Below are positions 8,518-17,901 of a stretch of DNA of 34,835 nt, one piece after another. The position numbers were made by a program, and so were the translations under genes. The notes below the pieces were generated by a model. That model made no database searches. It had not been told where the DNA came from and was given only the letters and a program-made list of their open reading frames with translations. Source of the DNA: Trichodesmium erythraeum GBRTRLIN201 (GTDB lineage: Bacteria; Cyanobacteriota; Cyanobacteriia; Cyanobacteriales; Microcoleaceae); assembly GCA_018457135.1 (NCBI GenBank), contig JAGGDU010000055.1:1-34835 (forward strand). The letters run 5' to 3'. Every line of letters starts with the position of its first letter. Position 1 is the stretch's first letter.

Positions 8518-11223
8518 TCATAATAAACTATCTCCAAATTCTTCACTAAAAATATCTAACTGCTCCACAGTTATAATTTCTTCCTCTTCTTTTTTATTAA
8601 TTCCTTTTCGTAAACCAATAGCTATTTTGCTATGGTTTTCAATTTGCTGCATTACCTGTCTTGCTCTTGCAATTACTGAATCTGGTAAACCAGCTAATCT
8701 TCCCGCTTCAATACCATAAGACTTATCCGCCCCACCAGGTTGTACTTGATGCAAAAATACAATTTTATCCGGCAATTCTTTCACTGTTACCTGATAGTTT
8801 GCCACATTATCCAAAATAGAAGAAAGTTCATTTAATTCGTGGTAATGAGTAGCAAAAATTGTCCGAGACAAAATTTCCGTTGCCAAATATTCTGCCACTG
8901 ACCAAGCAATCGAAATTCCATCAAAAGTTGCCGTTCCCCTGCCAATTTCATCCAACAAAACCAAAGACTTTTCCGTAGCATGATTCAAAATATTTGCCGT
9001 TTCATTCATCTCCACCATAAAAGTTGATTGACCAGTAGCTAAATCATCCACAGCTCCCACACGAGTAAAGATGCGATCGCTCACCCCTAAAACAGCAGAG
9101 CTTGCCGGAACAAAACTGCCAATTTGTGCCATTAATTGAATCAATCCTACCTGCCGTAAATAACAACTTTTACCACTAGCATTAGGACCAGTTAAAATAA
9201 TTAAATCCGGCGCCGAATAGGGAGTAATTCCCGAATTATTTTTCTCTAAATTTTTACTTCCCAATATAGCAGTATTTGGTACAAAAAACCCAGCAGGTAA
9301 ATATTTTTCTACCACCGGATGACGACCTTCAATAATTTTCAATTCTCGGCTATCAACCATAGTAGGACGGACATAATTTTGATAAATTGCTACATCTGCC
9401 AAACCACATAAAATATCAAGAGCTGCCACAGCGCGGGAAACATTTCTAATCTCTTCTGCATATTCCCCTACTTCATTTCTTAAATCAACAAAAATATCAT
9501 ATTCCAGCTCATTCAAATCATCTTGTGCCGTTAAAATTCTAACTTCTCTTTCCTTTAATTCCTCAGTAATATAACGCTCCTCATTCGTCAAAGTTTGCTT
9601 CCGAGTATAATCATCCGGAGCCAAATTTGCCTTTGATTTAGAAATACTAATGTAATAACCAAAAGCCTTATTATAACCAACCTTTAAATTAGGAATTCCA
9701 GTCCTTTCTCTCTCCGTTGTCTCCAAAGAAGCAATCCATTTTTGGTCTTCTTCTGCTAACTTCCGCATCTCATCTAATCGTTCATTTATACCAGGGCGAA
9801 TTAACCCTCCTTCTTTTAACTTTTGAGAAGGAGACTCAACTAAATTGGAATGAATTTTTTTTCCCAATTCTTGTAATATTGGTGGTATTTTTTGCAACAC
9901 CTTTAAATAAGGAGAATTACCTTGAGAAACGAAAGTAGAAAGTTCAGGAAGTTTCGTTAAAGAGTCAGCTAAAAAAACTAAATCTCTAGCATTTGCCGTA
10001 CCAGCACCAGTACGGCCAGTTAAACGCTCTAAATCGTAAATTTGACGTAATACTCTTTGAATATCTTGACGTAGATCATTATTTTGTATCAGCTCGTCAA
10101 TAGTATCATGTCTAGCACGAATACCCTTCAAACTAAGAAGTGGTTGTTGCAACCAACGTCTTAAAGCACGCCCACCCATTGCAGTACTAGTCTTGTCAAC
10201 TACCGACAACAACGAACCTTGATAACTACCATCCCGCACCGTTTGAGTAATTTCTAAATTCCGCCGACTCTGGTGATCGAGAATCAAAAAATCTGCCAAA
10301 GTATAGCTACGCAAACGTTGTAAAGGAACTTGATTTTCCTTTTGGGTTTCTTCAAGATATTCCAGTAAACCTCCCGCAGCACGCACCCCCAAAGGAAGAC
10401 GTTCGCAACCGAGACCTTCGAGGGATGCCAGTTGAAATTTCATCAACAGTCGCTCCTTTGCCTCCCCCAAACTAAAAGGTTGTTGTGGGCGCAGAGAATA
10501 GCAAAAAGAATGAGGGAGATATTCCGGTAAATGATCCGATCTTTCTCCTGGCCGTAACATAAAACCTATATCTGGTGCTTTAGTCGGAAATAGCACCTCC
10601 GAAGGTTGCAAACGCATTAATTCTTGGGTTAGCTGGTCTAAACCTTCAGTTTGAGTCGTGAGAAACTCTCCAGTAGAAATATCCGTGTAAGCAAGTCCCC
10701 AATAATTTTTGGCAATAACGACTGCAGCTAAATAATTATTGTAGCGTGCTTTCAGCATTCCATCATCGGTAAGAGTGCCGGGAGTAAGGATGCGAGTAAT
10801 TTCACGCTTGACTTGACGGTTTTCTTTTTTAGCAATAGCAGAGTCTTCTACTTGATCGCAAACGACCACCGCATAACCTTTTTCTACTAAGAAAGTAGCA
10901 TATTTTTCTACCGCATGATGAGGTACACCAGTCATGGGGACTCTACCAATTTCTTTGCCAGCGTGTTTAGTGGTTTGTACTAGTTCTAATTCTTGCGCGA
11001 TCGTAACAGCATCCTGAAAAAAACACTCAAAAAAGTCACCTACTCGAAATAGTAAAAGAGCATGAGAATATTGTTGTTTAACTTCCACATAACGTTGCAT
11101 CATTTCTGACAGTTTGCTAACGTCAATTTTACTATAATCAGCATTAGTAGGAAGAGAATTTTCTAGTTCCTCTTCTTTGGGTTGTGCAGATTTTGGAGTA
11201 GATGTAGATGCGGAATATTTCAT
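8518..11223 (-). CDS. mutS: DNA mismatch repair protein MutS
   Basis: A 901-residue MutS1 protein that binds mismatches as a dimer and recruits MutL. The mismatch-reading motif is present as FRVGDFFE, with Phe64 and Glu66 of the F-x-E motif. Connector, lever and clamp domains follow, then Walker A GPNASGKS near residue 677 and Walker B/signature [12 protein letters not shown] near 755, and the ATPase dimer region [10 protein letters not shown]. Length and order are normal for bacterial MutS1, with a slightly longer N-terminus (about 30 residues before the first conserved helix). It is alone on its strand, with a terminator-like hairpin downstream. No sign of decay. Confidence 0.97.
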   Translation of the reverse strand: MKYSASTSTPKSAQPKEEELENSLPTNADYSKIDVSKLSEMMQRYVEVKQQYSHALLLFRVGDFFECFFQDAVTIAQELELVQTTKHAGKEIGRVPMTGVPHHAVEKYATFLVEKGYAVVVCDQVEDSAIAKKENRQVKREITRILTPGTLTDDGMLKARYNNYLAAVVIAKNYWGLAYTDISTGEFLTTQTEGLDQLTQELMRLQPSEVLFPTKAPDIGFMLRPGERSDHLPEYLPHSFCYSLRPQQPFSLGEAKERLLMKFQLASLEGLGCERLPLGVRAAGGLLEYLEETQKENQVPLQRLRSYTLADFLILDHQSRRNLEITQTVRDGSYQGSLLSVVDKTSTAMGGRALRRWLQQPLLSLKGIRARHDTIDELIQNNDLRQDIQRVLRQIYDLERLTGRTGAGTANARDLVFLADSLTKLPELSTFVSQGNSPYLKVLQKIPPILQELGKKIHSNLVESPSQKLKEGGLIRPGINERLDEMRKLAEEDQKWIASLETTERERTGIPNLKVGYNKAFGYYISISKSKANLAPDDYTRKQTLTNEERYITEELKEREVRILTAQDDLNELEYDIFVDLRNEVGEYAEEIRNVSRAVAALDILCGLADVAIYQNYVRPTMVDSRELKIIEGRHPVVEKYLPAGFFVPNTAILGSKNLEKNNSGITPYSAPDLIILTGPNASGKSCYLRQVGLIQLMAQIGSFVPASSAVLGVSDRIFTRVGAVDDLATGQSTFMVEMNETANILNHATEKSLVLLDEIGRGTATFDGISIAWSVAEYLATEILSRTIFATHYHELNELSSILDNVANYQVTVKELPDKIVFLHQVQPGGADKSYGIEAGRLAGLPDSVIARARQVMQQIENHSKIAIGLRKGINKKEEEEIITVEQLDIFSEEFGDSLL

Positions 11224-12335
11224 AGATATTAAATCGTTTATTGAATTTTATTTAGTCTAATTGTCATTAGACTGTATCAGAAAAATTGTGTGTTACTTTA
11301 GATAATAGGAAATAGGAAAGAAATTACAGAGAAATGTCCTTTAGTATAGGAATTACCCACGCCGAACAAGGAACCAGGTTTATTGCTCTGATTATTTTTT
11401 GGCACAACCAAAATTGCCCATCATAATCAGGTTTTTGTGTAAATCCTAAGAGAGTAGATGGGAGAGTAGATATTAGTATGATGGGACATCTAATACTTTA
11501 AGTGAATGGAATATACTTTTTTATGCCGATACTACCAGTACTTTGAGATTTTTGAAACTGAAAATATCTTAAAACCAACTATTACCAAGGAATACATCAT
11601 TCTTGGCTAAAAATTAGATGAAATCTAGATACATCAAGAAAACAGCTAATTTAATTGAAAAACATTTCTTAATAACATTTTGACCTTATTTTTAACCTAT
11701 TTTTTCCTAAAGTCCCACTACCAAATTTGATATTACCGCAAACTCCAAATTAATATAGTCCAATTTAAGGAGGTAAATATTTTTTACGTGTTGCTAAATT
11801 TAGGGATGAATATAATTAGGGCGGGCATTCTACCTGCCCAAAAATATAACGAACAACATTTGACCATGAGCATAATTTGTGTCAATGCCTTGAGAATTCA
11901 TCAGCAAGCCCTAAATAGAAAAAGAGGCCATCATGGTCTCTTTTTGAAAATTCAGATTCTCTTTGTAGCTAAAGGCCTGGAGATTCTCCTCAGAATAGGA
12001 TTACCCATTTGCATTCCCCAACTATAGGCGTTTTATCTTCCAGGGGCAAAATCTTGAGTCCACTTAAATTCAACACTTTGCAACGTTTAATCTAGAGGTG
12101 GTTCTGATTTATATAACTGATATAAAACAGCACTTGTTTATGATATTTCAATATTTACAAACTACTTTTGTTCTAGGTAAAGCATTTACTGGTCTGAGCG
12201 ATCATCTTGATTCCATCTTTGTACTCTTGTACTGGTCATTTATGAAATAATTACCAGTTTTTTTTAATAGCCCCAACCACTATTCCTATAGTTAAATAAT
12301 CGTAAATATATGCCTTAATACCATTTATGATGTGA
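11224..12335. other. Intergenic region, no convincing gene
   Basis: This separates mutS from the decayed element behind apcC. A 79-codon open frame at 11788-12027 covers two hairpins and has no protein-like composition, so I do not call it. The hairpins are GGGCA/TGCCC (11823-11839) and the one at 11918-11945, listed separately. Confidence 0.5.
11918..11945 (+). terminator. Rho-independent-terminator-like hairpin
   Basis: AAAAGAGGCC and GGTCTCTTTT form a 10-bp stem with one G-U pair and the loop ATCAT, ending in a T-run. No intact gene precedes it on the + strand. With its A-rich 5' side it could also act on the - strand, about 640 bases downstream of apcC. Confidence 0.4.
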
Positions 12336-12419
12336 CTACTTTATTCCTACTTGAGGGAAAGCGCATATATTAACTCCTAATATTTCAATAGCTTCTCTTG
12401 AGTTGACAAATTTTACCAC
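12336..12419 (-). pseudogene. N-terminal relic of an IS607-type TnpA (serine recombinase)
   Basis: The - strand reads VVKFVNSREAIEILGVNI and then degenerates before a TAG at 12336-12338. It matches the start of the MerR-like HTH of IS607 TnpA, usually KFVxxREAxxxLGVxxxTLRxWA. Only about 28 codons are recognisable; the recombinase domain is gone. The call rests on a short match. Confidence 0.4.
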
Positions 12420-12553
12420 AATTATGACGAATGAATTACTAGCACACTCGAGACTCTTAGATTAGTAAATTGTCAACTAAGTTATAGCTATCTTCAAAGA
12501 TTTGTTTTATTGGAAAAACTGGTTGACCTATAAAATTTTACTATAAAATTTTA

Positions 12554-12583
12554 GGGGGAAGCTTTGAACCCAATTATTGGTAA
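12554..12583. repeat. Shared IS-end-like repeat, copy 1 (behind apcC)
   Basis: GGGGGAAGCTTTGAACCC followed by AATTATTGGTAA ends directly next to the apcC stop codon (12585-12587). A near-identical copy lies behind prk at 17816-17846 (a few substitutions and one inserted base). Both lie just 3' of - strand genes. Probably the end of a mobile element, possibly of the IS607-type relic next to it. Confidence 0.5.
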
Positions 12584-12584
12584 T

Positions 12585-12788
12585 TTAAAGTAACCCAGTA
12601 TTTGCCCCTTGTTTACCAGTAGCCAACTCTACCTTGACAATTTTTCCACCCATTTTCATAATTCTTTGCTGTTCTTTGAACCAGTTATCATAAGGAACAA
12701 GCTTGGTAAAGTAGGTATTTTGTAGTTCTCGTTGGGTACGGATCCGAGTTTGACTAGGAACGCAAGCTGTGATCTTAAACATTCTCAT
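12585..12788 (-). CDS. apcC: Allophycocyanin core linker ApcC (Lc, about 7.8 kDa)
   Basis: A 67-residue protein with the complete CpcD/ApcC fold: MRMFKITACVPSQTRIRTQR at the start and QQRIMKMGGKIVKVELATGK near the end. The linker sits in the central hole of an allophycocyanin trimer at the ends of the phycobilisome core cylinders and tunes assembly and energy flow. A good Shine-Dalgarno (AGGAGA) precedes the ATG. It usually follows apcB within a few hundred bases, but here the gap is 1876 bases and holds a TnpB relic, so it may need its own promoter or a very long leader. Confidence 0.95.
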   Translation of the reverse strand: MRMFKITACVPSQTRIRTQRELQNTYFTKLVPYDNWFKEQQRIMKMGGKIVKVELATGKQGANTGLL

Positions 12789-13210
12789 GGTAAAAATTTC
12801 TCCTAATATTTGGTCAAGGTTTTCTTATTTCCTTACACTGATTTCTTTGTTACAAATGCGCTTAGAAGCTCTTAAATATATAGTTTATAAAAATATAGTT
12901 ACACAAGACAGAATATCCTGCATGACAGGTATTTTCTTGACTGTGTGAACTACAACAACTATTATCCCATGCTCAGAGACATCAGGAAGCTGCTTTTCTC
13001 ATAATGTTCAATAATTTTTCACATTACTATTTGATTAATCCTTTACTGTCGATACTTTATGCATTCCTCTTTTTACAATTTTTCCCTAAAAAAAAAGTGC
13101 CTTGATTTTTTGTGCTTTTCAAATGAAAACCGAAGAAAATCGTTATCTATAAAACTTGCTTTTGAGGTATGAGGTATAGGCATAATATTCTACAATAACT
13201 ATTACATTTA
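12789..13210. other. apcC upstream region
   Basis: About 420 bases between the TnpB relic and apcC. Fragments of the relic's missing C-terminus may lie here but are not readable. A short palindrome CCTGCATGACAGG occurs near 12919. No clear promoter could be assigned. Confidence 0.4.
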
Positions 13211-14043
13211 TCTCTACCCAATACGGCTTTATAAGATTAAATTTAATTAACTTAATTATAAGGGATACAGACAAAATATGAAATATTTCTTTTCCCTAAG
13301 TTTACCTTTTGCTTCTCGTCTTCATCTTGGCCTCTTATCAAAGTTACTCTATATCTGATTAATCAGGATATCAATAATCATTCATATATGCTTTACTGAA
13401 ATAATCATATATGAATGAATTCTTTTTTTAATATCAGCCTTTTCAGTCCTAAGCTTAATTAATGTTTCTAGAGTTAAGATTTTAGGAAGCTTTTAAATTT
13501 ATTATAGTATTGATTGATAAATTTTAATAGTCTACCATTTATCAAGAGCGGTTTAATTCCGGCTTGATTAAAAATTTCAGCTCTAGAGCCCATAAAAATA
13601 TAGCTAAATTGTTTAATCCGAAACCAATACTGTGGCAACGATTTTTCTTTAGCTCCTATTGTTTTTAAGTAGCTTCATAAATAACTTTAATTGACTTTAT
13701 AGTTAAGTCTAGGAACGAGAGGAACTTGTTAGGAATATGAAGTGGGTACTAAGATTTTTAAATAAATCCCAGTTTGGATCATATGAATTATTCCTTGCTT
13801 AAATTGCCTCTAGCTGGTGGCTTGTATCGTCAAATATCGAACATTGCTTCTAGTTTTTTTATTTTAATATCTAAAAACCTTGACTGTTTCTCTTTAAAAA
13901 ATTCATTCGTTGCTAAAAAACTCTTCGGAGTTTCTCTCTAAAATCATCAATAAAAGTTGAGATACTTTAACTAGCATTGCTTAATTGCTTGATAGTCTCC
14001 TTGAGATTGCAGTGTTTTTTGTAGATCATAATAGTGACTATAA
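13211..14043 (-). pseudogene. Decayed TnpB (IS200/IS605 or IS607 type) inside the apc cluster
   Basis: Joining frames on the - strand gives TnpB segments in their normal order: YYDLQKTLQ (about 14025), LVKVSQLLLMILERNSEEFF (about 13960), FKQGIIHMIQTGIYLKIL (about 13790), VPLVPRLNYK then IKVIYEAT (about 13700), QAGIKPLLINGRLLKFINQY followed by YNK (about 13540), and NLGKRNISYFVCIPYN then SYKAVLG (about 13250). They correspond to the N-terminal region, the RuvC-I neighbourhood (GRxLKSINQYYNK) and the LGKRNNQxFVxIP segment. Many frameshifts and stops; the zinc-finger end is not recognisable. The relic fills about 0.8 kb of the apcB-apcC gap. Confidence 0.7.
13378..13418. repeat. Perfect 13-bp inverted repeat
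   Basis: TCATTCATATATG and CATATATGAATGA are separated by 15 bases and followed on the + strand by a T-rich stretch. It lies inside the TnpB relic. Its role is unknown. Confidence 0.6.
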
Positions 14044-14664
14044 GTATTTTCAAATATCTATGACTGACGAACTAAATAATTAGTCTAGCCACATAGAGAT
14101 TTATATATCAAGAAACTAAGTCAATCAATTTAAGCCAAAAACAGATGATTTTTATGAATCATAAGTCTTTCAACTAATCTGATAAATCAAGATGTTAAAA
14201 TTACTAAAGGAGCCAAGCACTTAAAAATTTTTATAATTATTTATTATTTAAGTATCAGCCAATTTAACTATACTATTAAACATAAATTCTAGAGATATTA
14301 AATCTTGTAGAATATTGAGTATATCCTTTGTACAAATAAACGAAGATATTTAACATTATTTGACTATATTTGACTATATTTATGTAAACTTTTAATCTAC
14401 CAGATTACTAGCACCAAACACCATAACTCTAGTAAAAAATCCACTAACGTTACTAAATAACCTCAAACTCAAGTCTAACAATATCCAAGGCAGGGAGCCA
14501 TAGAATAAATGCTAGTGTACTAAAACTTATATGTTCATTCAATAAGCCTTTGGTAATCTAACACTCAATCTAGGTTTCCCTAGCCTAGAAATAAAAAATC
14601 AATTAGAACAAAAAAGAAAATCAACTCTTTTTTCTATTTTCTATTTTGATGACTGGTTGCTAAA
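14044..14664. other. Sequence downstream of apcB
   Basis: No gene is seen. Near 14606-14632 the - strand has an AAAAAAG/CTTTTTT stem about 40 bases after the apcB stop, a weak candidate for an attenuator or terminator that would separate apcAB from apcC. Confidence 0.35.
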
Positions 14665-15150
14665 TTAGCTTAAACCTGAGCATATATAGTCAAAGTAAAC
14701 ACCCATTTCCCTGCCAGCATCAGGACCAACTAAACTAGCAGTAACTTCCTTCATAGCTTGAATAGCCTGCACTGTAGCACCAATGGGTACACCCAGAGAA
14801 TTATAAGTTTCTTTTAGACCATTTAATACGCGCTCGTCTAAAATAGAGGGGTCTCCTGCCAGCATAGCATAAGTAGCATAACGTAGATAATAATCCAAGT
14901 CACGAATGCAAGCAGCATAACGACGGGTAGTATACATATTACCACCAGGACGAGTAATATCAGAGTAAAGTAGAGCTTTGGCTACAGCGTCCTTAACTAT
15001 ACCTGCAGCATTAGCGCTAATAGTAGTTGCAGCTCGAACCCTTAATTGGCCTGTTTGAAAGTAGCTAGAAAGTCTACCTAGAGCATCATTATCAAGGTAT
15101 TTACCTTGAACGTCAGAAGAATTGATAACCGCGGTAATTGCGTCTTGCAT
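14665..15150 (-). CDS. apcB: Allophycocyanin beta subunit
   Basis: A 161-residue globin-like phycobiliprotein of the phycobilisome core. Cys81 in [20 protein letters not shown] is the phycocyanobilin attachment site. Asn71 (GGNMYT) is the residue normally N-methylated in beta subunits. N-terminus [20 protein letters not shown] is characteristic of ApcB. It pairs with ApcA into (alpha-beta)3 discs that receive energy from phycocyanin rods and pass it to the terminal emitters. AAGGAAA lies 10 bases upstream of the ATG. It follows apcA after 188 bases on the same strand and is surely cotranscribed with it. Intact. Confidence 0.98.
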   Translation of the reverse strand: MQDAITAVINSSDVQGKYLDNDALGRLSSYFQTGQLRVRAATTISANAAGIVKDAVAKALLYSDITRPGGNMYTTRRYAACIRDLDYYLRYATYAMLAGDPSILDERVLNGLKETYNSLGVPIGATVQAIQAMKEVTASLVGPDAGREMGVYFDYICSGLS

Positions 15151-15290
15151 TGTTGATTGATTTCCTTAAAATTACTGAATCTGGAAAATTATTAAATAAT
15201 TAAAGGCCATGAATTTAGATGTTTAATCATAGACTTAAACTTGATATTTCAGGAAGTTTTAAATTGTTCAAATATTCCTTGATCATCAAA

Positions 15291-15322
15291 TTTTATCTAA
15301 CATCTATTTTTATCTAACATCT
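15291..15322. repeat. 16-bp tandem duplication between apcA and apcB
   Basis: TTTTATCTAACATCTA occurs twice without a gap, starting 17 bases after the apcA stop on the - strand. Probably recent slippage. Confidence 0.75.
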
Positions 15323-15338
15323 ATAAAGATATTTAGCC

Positions 15339-15824
15339 TTAACTCATAGCACCGATAACATAGTCAAAGTAAGTAGCAGCTTCGCTACCTGCTTCATAAT
15401 CTAAAAGTGAACAAGTGACAGTTTTCATGCAACGAACACCTTCAGCAACAGCTTCAATAGGAGTTCCTAAAGACTTATACATTTCACGAACGCCTACAAG
15501 TCCGATCTCTTCAATAGGAGTAACATCACCAGAGACAATACCGTAAGAAATTAAACGCAAATAATAATCAAGATCCCGTAAACAAGTAGCAGTCATCTCT
15601 TCACCGTAGGCATTACCACCAGGAGAGACAACATCCGGACGCTTTTGGAATAGTTGTTGACCAGCTTCCTTAATAATTTTCTCACGAGATTCAGTCATAA
15701 CTTGAGCAATCCTAACACGGGTTTCTCCAGCCTTGACAAAGTCTTTGATTCTCTCTAATTCACCGGGACTCAAATAACGAGCCTCGGCATCTGCATTAAC
15801 AATTGATTTAGTAACAATACTCAT
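15339..15824 (-). CDS. apcA: Allophycocyanin alpha subunit
   Basis: A 161-residue phycobiliprotein. Cys81 in [20 protein letters not shown] binds phycocyanobilin. N-terminus [20 protein letters not shown] and the ending [10 protein letters not shown] are diagnostic for ApcA rather than ApcD. It forms the core trimers with ApcB. The Shine-Dalgarno AGGAAG lies 9 bases before the ATG. It is the first gene of the cluster: the usual apcE neighbour upstream is missing here, replaced by a non-coding stretch and an IS630 relic. Its leader contains two strong hairpins. Confidence 0.98.
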   Translation of the reverse strand: MSIVTKSIVNADAEARYLSPGELERIKDFVKAGETRVRIAQVMTESREKIIKEAGQQLFQKRPDVVSPGGNAYGEEMTATCLRDLDYYLRLISYGIVSGDVTPIEEIGLVGVREMYKSLGTPIEAVAEGVRCMKTVTCSLLDYEAGSEAATYFDYVIGAMS

Positions 15825-15853
15825 GCTCTCTTCCTATAAAGTTAAGGTAAAAG

Positions 15854-15894
15854 GTTGCTTGACATACTCCTAACGTTGTCCATAGTCAGGCAAC
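15854..15894 (-). promoter_or_regulatory. Stem-loop in the apcA leader
   Basis: GTTGCTTGAC (15854-15863) and GTCAGGCAAC (15885-15894) form a 10-bp stem with one G-U pair and a 21-base loop. It begins 30 bases upstream of the apcA ATG, so it should lie in the 5' untranslated region and may affect stability or translation of the abundant apc message. Confidence 0.5.
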
Positions 15895-15934
15895 ATGGAG
15901 TTCTTCGACTCAATGTATTTGAATCATTGTTTAT

Positions 15935-15958
15935 ACAGAGGTAATGCCGTCCCTCTGT
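15935..15958 (-). promoter_or_regulatory. Second stem-loop in the apcA upstream region
   Basis: ACAGAGG (15935-15941) and CCTCTGT (15952-15958) form a 7-bp stem with a 10-base loop, about 110 bases before apcA. On the + strand it is followed by GTTTTTCT, so it could also terminate + strand transcripts. Confidence 0.4.
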
Positions 15959-16293
15959 GTTTTTCTAAAACATTATAGCTTTTATTCCTCGGTTCCTTTA
16001 CAGGAAAACATGGAATTTATGGCCTAGATCTTAAAAATGAGTTAGCTAGTAAGAAGGAAAAATACTTTCTTACATAACTACCTTCAGCAAGTATTTTGAG
16101 GCATTTTGTTCACTTTCTCATTATTTCCTTAATAGTTTGTAATATTTCCACAGAAATTTCTAGTTTTTCGGGCCAAAAATCTCATAATAACTTGACATAT
16201 GACAAATATTCAAAAACTATTGGTAATATATGCCCTTTTTATTTCATTGGAGGGGGCAGACAAAAGGTCATAGGCCTACTGGTAAGTCAAAAC
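15959..16293. other. Region upstream of apcA, no gene
   Basis: This probably contains the apcA promoter. An open frame at 16096-16299 (+) has no ribosome-binding site and an unconvincing composition. No apcE or apcD sequence is seen. Confidence 0.5.
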
Positions 16294-17071
16294 TTATAGT
16301 TGTTTGAATTAAGATTGAGACAAAAATTGAGTAGAATAATTTTAAGTCAACTAGAAACTATTTTTCATCATACCTTACAGTTTAGACTTCAGACAAAAAG
16401 TCATAAATTTTGTATAAAATGGTGGTAAGATTACTGTAGTAGCTCATTTATTTGGAATAGGAGGAGCTTCGATATATAGATGGTTATCTCGCCCAAAATT
16501 GTCAGCAACTAAGGTAAAATGTTGTCGAAGAAAATTAGATTGGAAAGAATTAGAAAAAGATGTTAAACCAAATCCAGAGTTTAAATTGGCAGACAGAGCT
16601 AAAAAAATTGGAGTTAATCAACCAGCTATATTTTATGCTTTGAAAAGAATTAAATTTCCTTGAAAAAAACAACTTCGTTATCGGGAAATAAATAGATGAG
16701 AAAGGATAAAATATTATCAGCTTTCCCTCTAAATTTTATCAAAAAATCTAGAAGTAAAAGCTTTGTATTTATAAATAAATCAGGATTTGAAGATAATCAA
16801 GACTGTATTTATACCTGGTCAAAAAAAGGGAAAAAAGTTTATGGCGAGCAAGAGGAAAAACGAGGTAAGAGAGAAAATTTAGTAGCCGGGAGAAGAAAAA
16901 AGGAAAAAGATTTAATAGCACTAATTAGATTTAAATGATCCCTAAATACCGTGGTATTTGAAAAATGGTTAGAGCAACATTTATTACTACCATTAACAAT
17001 TCCTAGTGTACTAATTATGGATAATTTACCAGTTCACAGAAAAAACCTTATTAGAGAAAGTGCTGATTAAT
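16294..17071 (+). mobile_element. Decayed IS630-family element, copy 1 (3'-truncated)
   Basis: Left end TTATAGTTGTTTGAATTAAG continues into GATTGAGAC, nearly the same as copy 2. Translation in pieces gives VAHLFGIGGASIYRWLSRPK, KLADRAKKIGVNQPAIFYAL, then KSFVFINKSGFEDNQDCIYT, KRGKRENLVAGRRKKEKDLI and NTVVFEKWLEQHLLL, PSVLIMDNLPVHRK. This is the HTH plus DDE_3 order of IS630 transposases. The first catalytic block, normally FIDESGF, reads FINKSGF, so Asp and Glu are lost. Stops break the frame, and the right end is missing: the match to copy 2 fades after about 17071. Confidence 0.75.
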
Positions 17072-17487
17072 TTTTTTAGTCATAAAAATCTCAAAATTCC
17101 TAGGGGTAAGAATTAGAGTTCGAGACAGTATCTCAAATTTGTACCTCAATAAATAATAAGTAGTTGACAAAGATTTAGCAATTGCTGTATATTTGAGGTG
17201 TTAGGTATAATATATGAAACTCATCTCTACTTAAGGTTTAGAAAATTTATACCAATGTCAAGTAATTGCAAAAAATATCATTTGGTTTATTCTATCCAGG
17301 TAAAATTTTTTTATTAGAGGGTAAATTCAATTAAAAGAATAATGAAAACCTATACATATATCATCTAGTAACTAAGCAAGGTTGATACTGATAACTAATA
17401 AATGAAATGACTAAGTTGAAGTCAAAGGTAAAAAGTAAGATATGAAAAAAAAGTCAGGTATCTTGCTTCCCAAACTTCTGTTGATAG

Positions 17488-17525
17488 ATCAAAAAAACGC
17501 GAGGTAAAATTAACCACTCGCGTTT
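17488..17525 (-). terminator. Rho-independent terminator
   Basis: AAACGCGAG (17495-17503) pairs with CTCGCGTTT (17517-17525). Read on the - strand the GC-rich stem is followed by a run of seven T. It lies 377 bases beyond the prk stop and is the first good terminator for prk transcripts. Confidence 0.6.
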
Positions 17526-17815
17526 ATGAAATTCACAATAGATTAAAACCTCATTGTTAGACTTTGTAATACTTTTGATATCTTCCCCAGTTGGAACGGA
17601 GGGTGTGAGCTTTATCATAATTATATGTAACCGAAGCTCAAGGGCGGGTTGAAGTTTTACAGAATGCTGCAATTAAACTCATGCAGCAAGACTTGATACT
17701 AATCTTACCCTTACTTCCACGTCTTTTTTTTTATTTCAGACTGCCCGCCCGCGACTAATTAAGTATATTATAACATATTTATTCAAAAAAAATAACTAAA
17801 AAGTCGCCGGCTTAT

Positions 17816-17846
17816 GGGGGAAGCTTTAAACCCAATTCTTCGGTAA
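17816..17846. repeat. Shared IS-end-like repeat, copy 2 (behind prk)
   Basis: GGGGGAAGCTTTAAACCC followed by AATTCTTCGGTAA is the partner of 12554-12583. It sits 55 bases past the prk stop. The adjoining 17760-17812 holds a TTATAATATA-type promoter-like sequence on the - strand, as at the left end of a transposon. Confidence 0.5.
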
Positions 17847-17901
17847 CTGATACTAGATATCCGATCTAGAGCCAAGAAATCAAAAATTTACTCCAAGATA
17901 T

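Larger units (their letters stand above)
17072..17901. other. Sequence between the IS630 relic and prk
   Basis: No intact gene. A terminator-like hairpin lies at 17488-17525 and the shared repeat copy at 17816-17846. A + strand open stretch near 17628-17756 reads like protein (VTEAQGRVEVLQNAAIKLMQ) but has no start and no recognised family. Confidence 0.45.

Noticed and set aside
11788-12027. 79-codon open frame on + strand
   Set aside because: It spans two hairpins, has no Shine-Dalgarno at a sensible distance and no protein-like composition.
15339-15824. Possible ApcD or ApcF instead of ApcA
   Set aside because: N-terminus, length and C-terminal FDYVIGAMS fit ApcA, and the pairing with apcB supports it.
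16096-16299. 67-codon open frame upstream of apcA
   Set aside because: No ribosome-binding site; composition is not coding-like; lies in the promoter region.
17454-17672. 72-codon open frame on - strand
   Set aside because: It runs through the terminator hairpin at 17488-17525; no recognisable protein.
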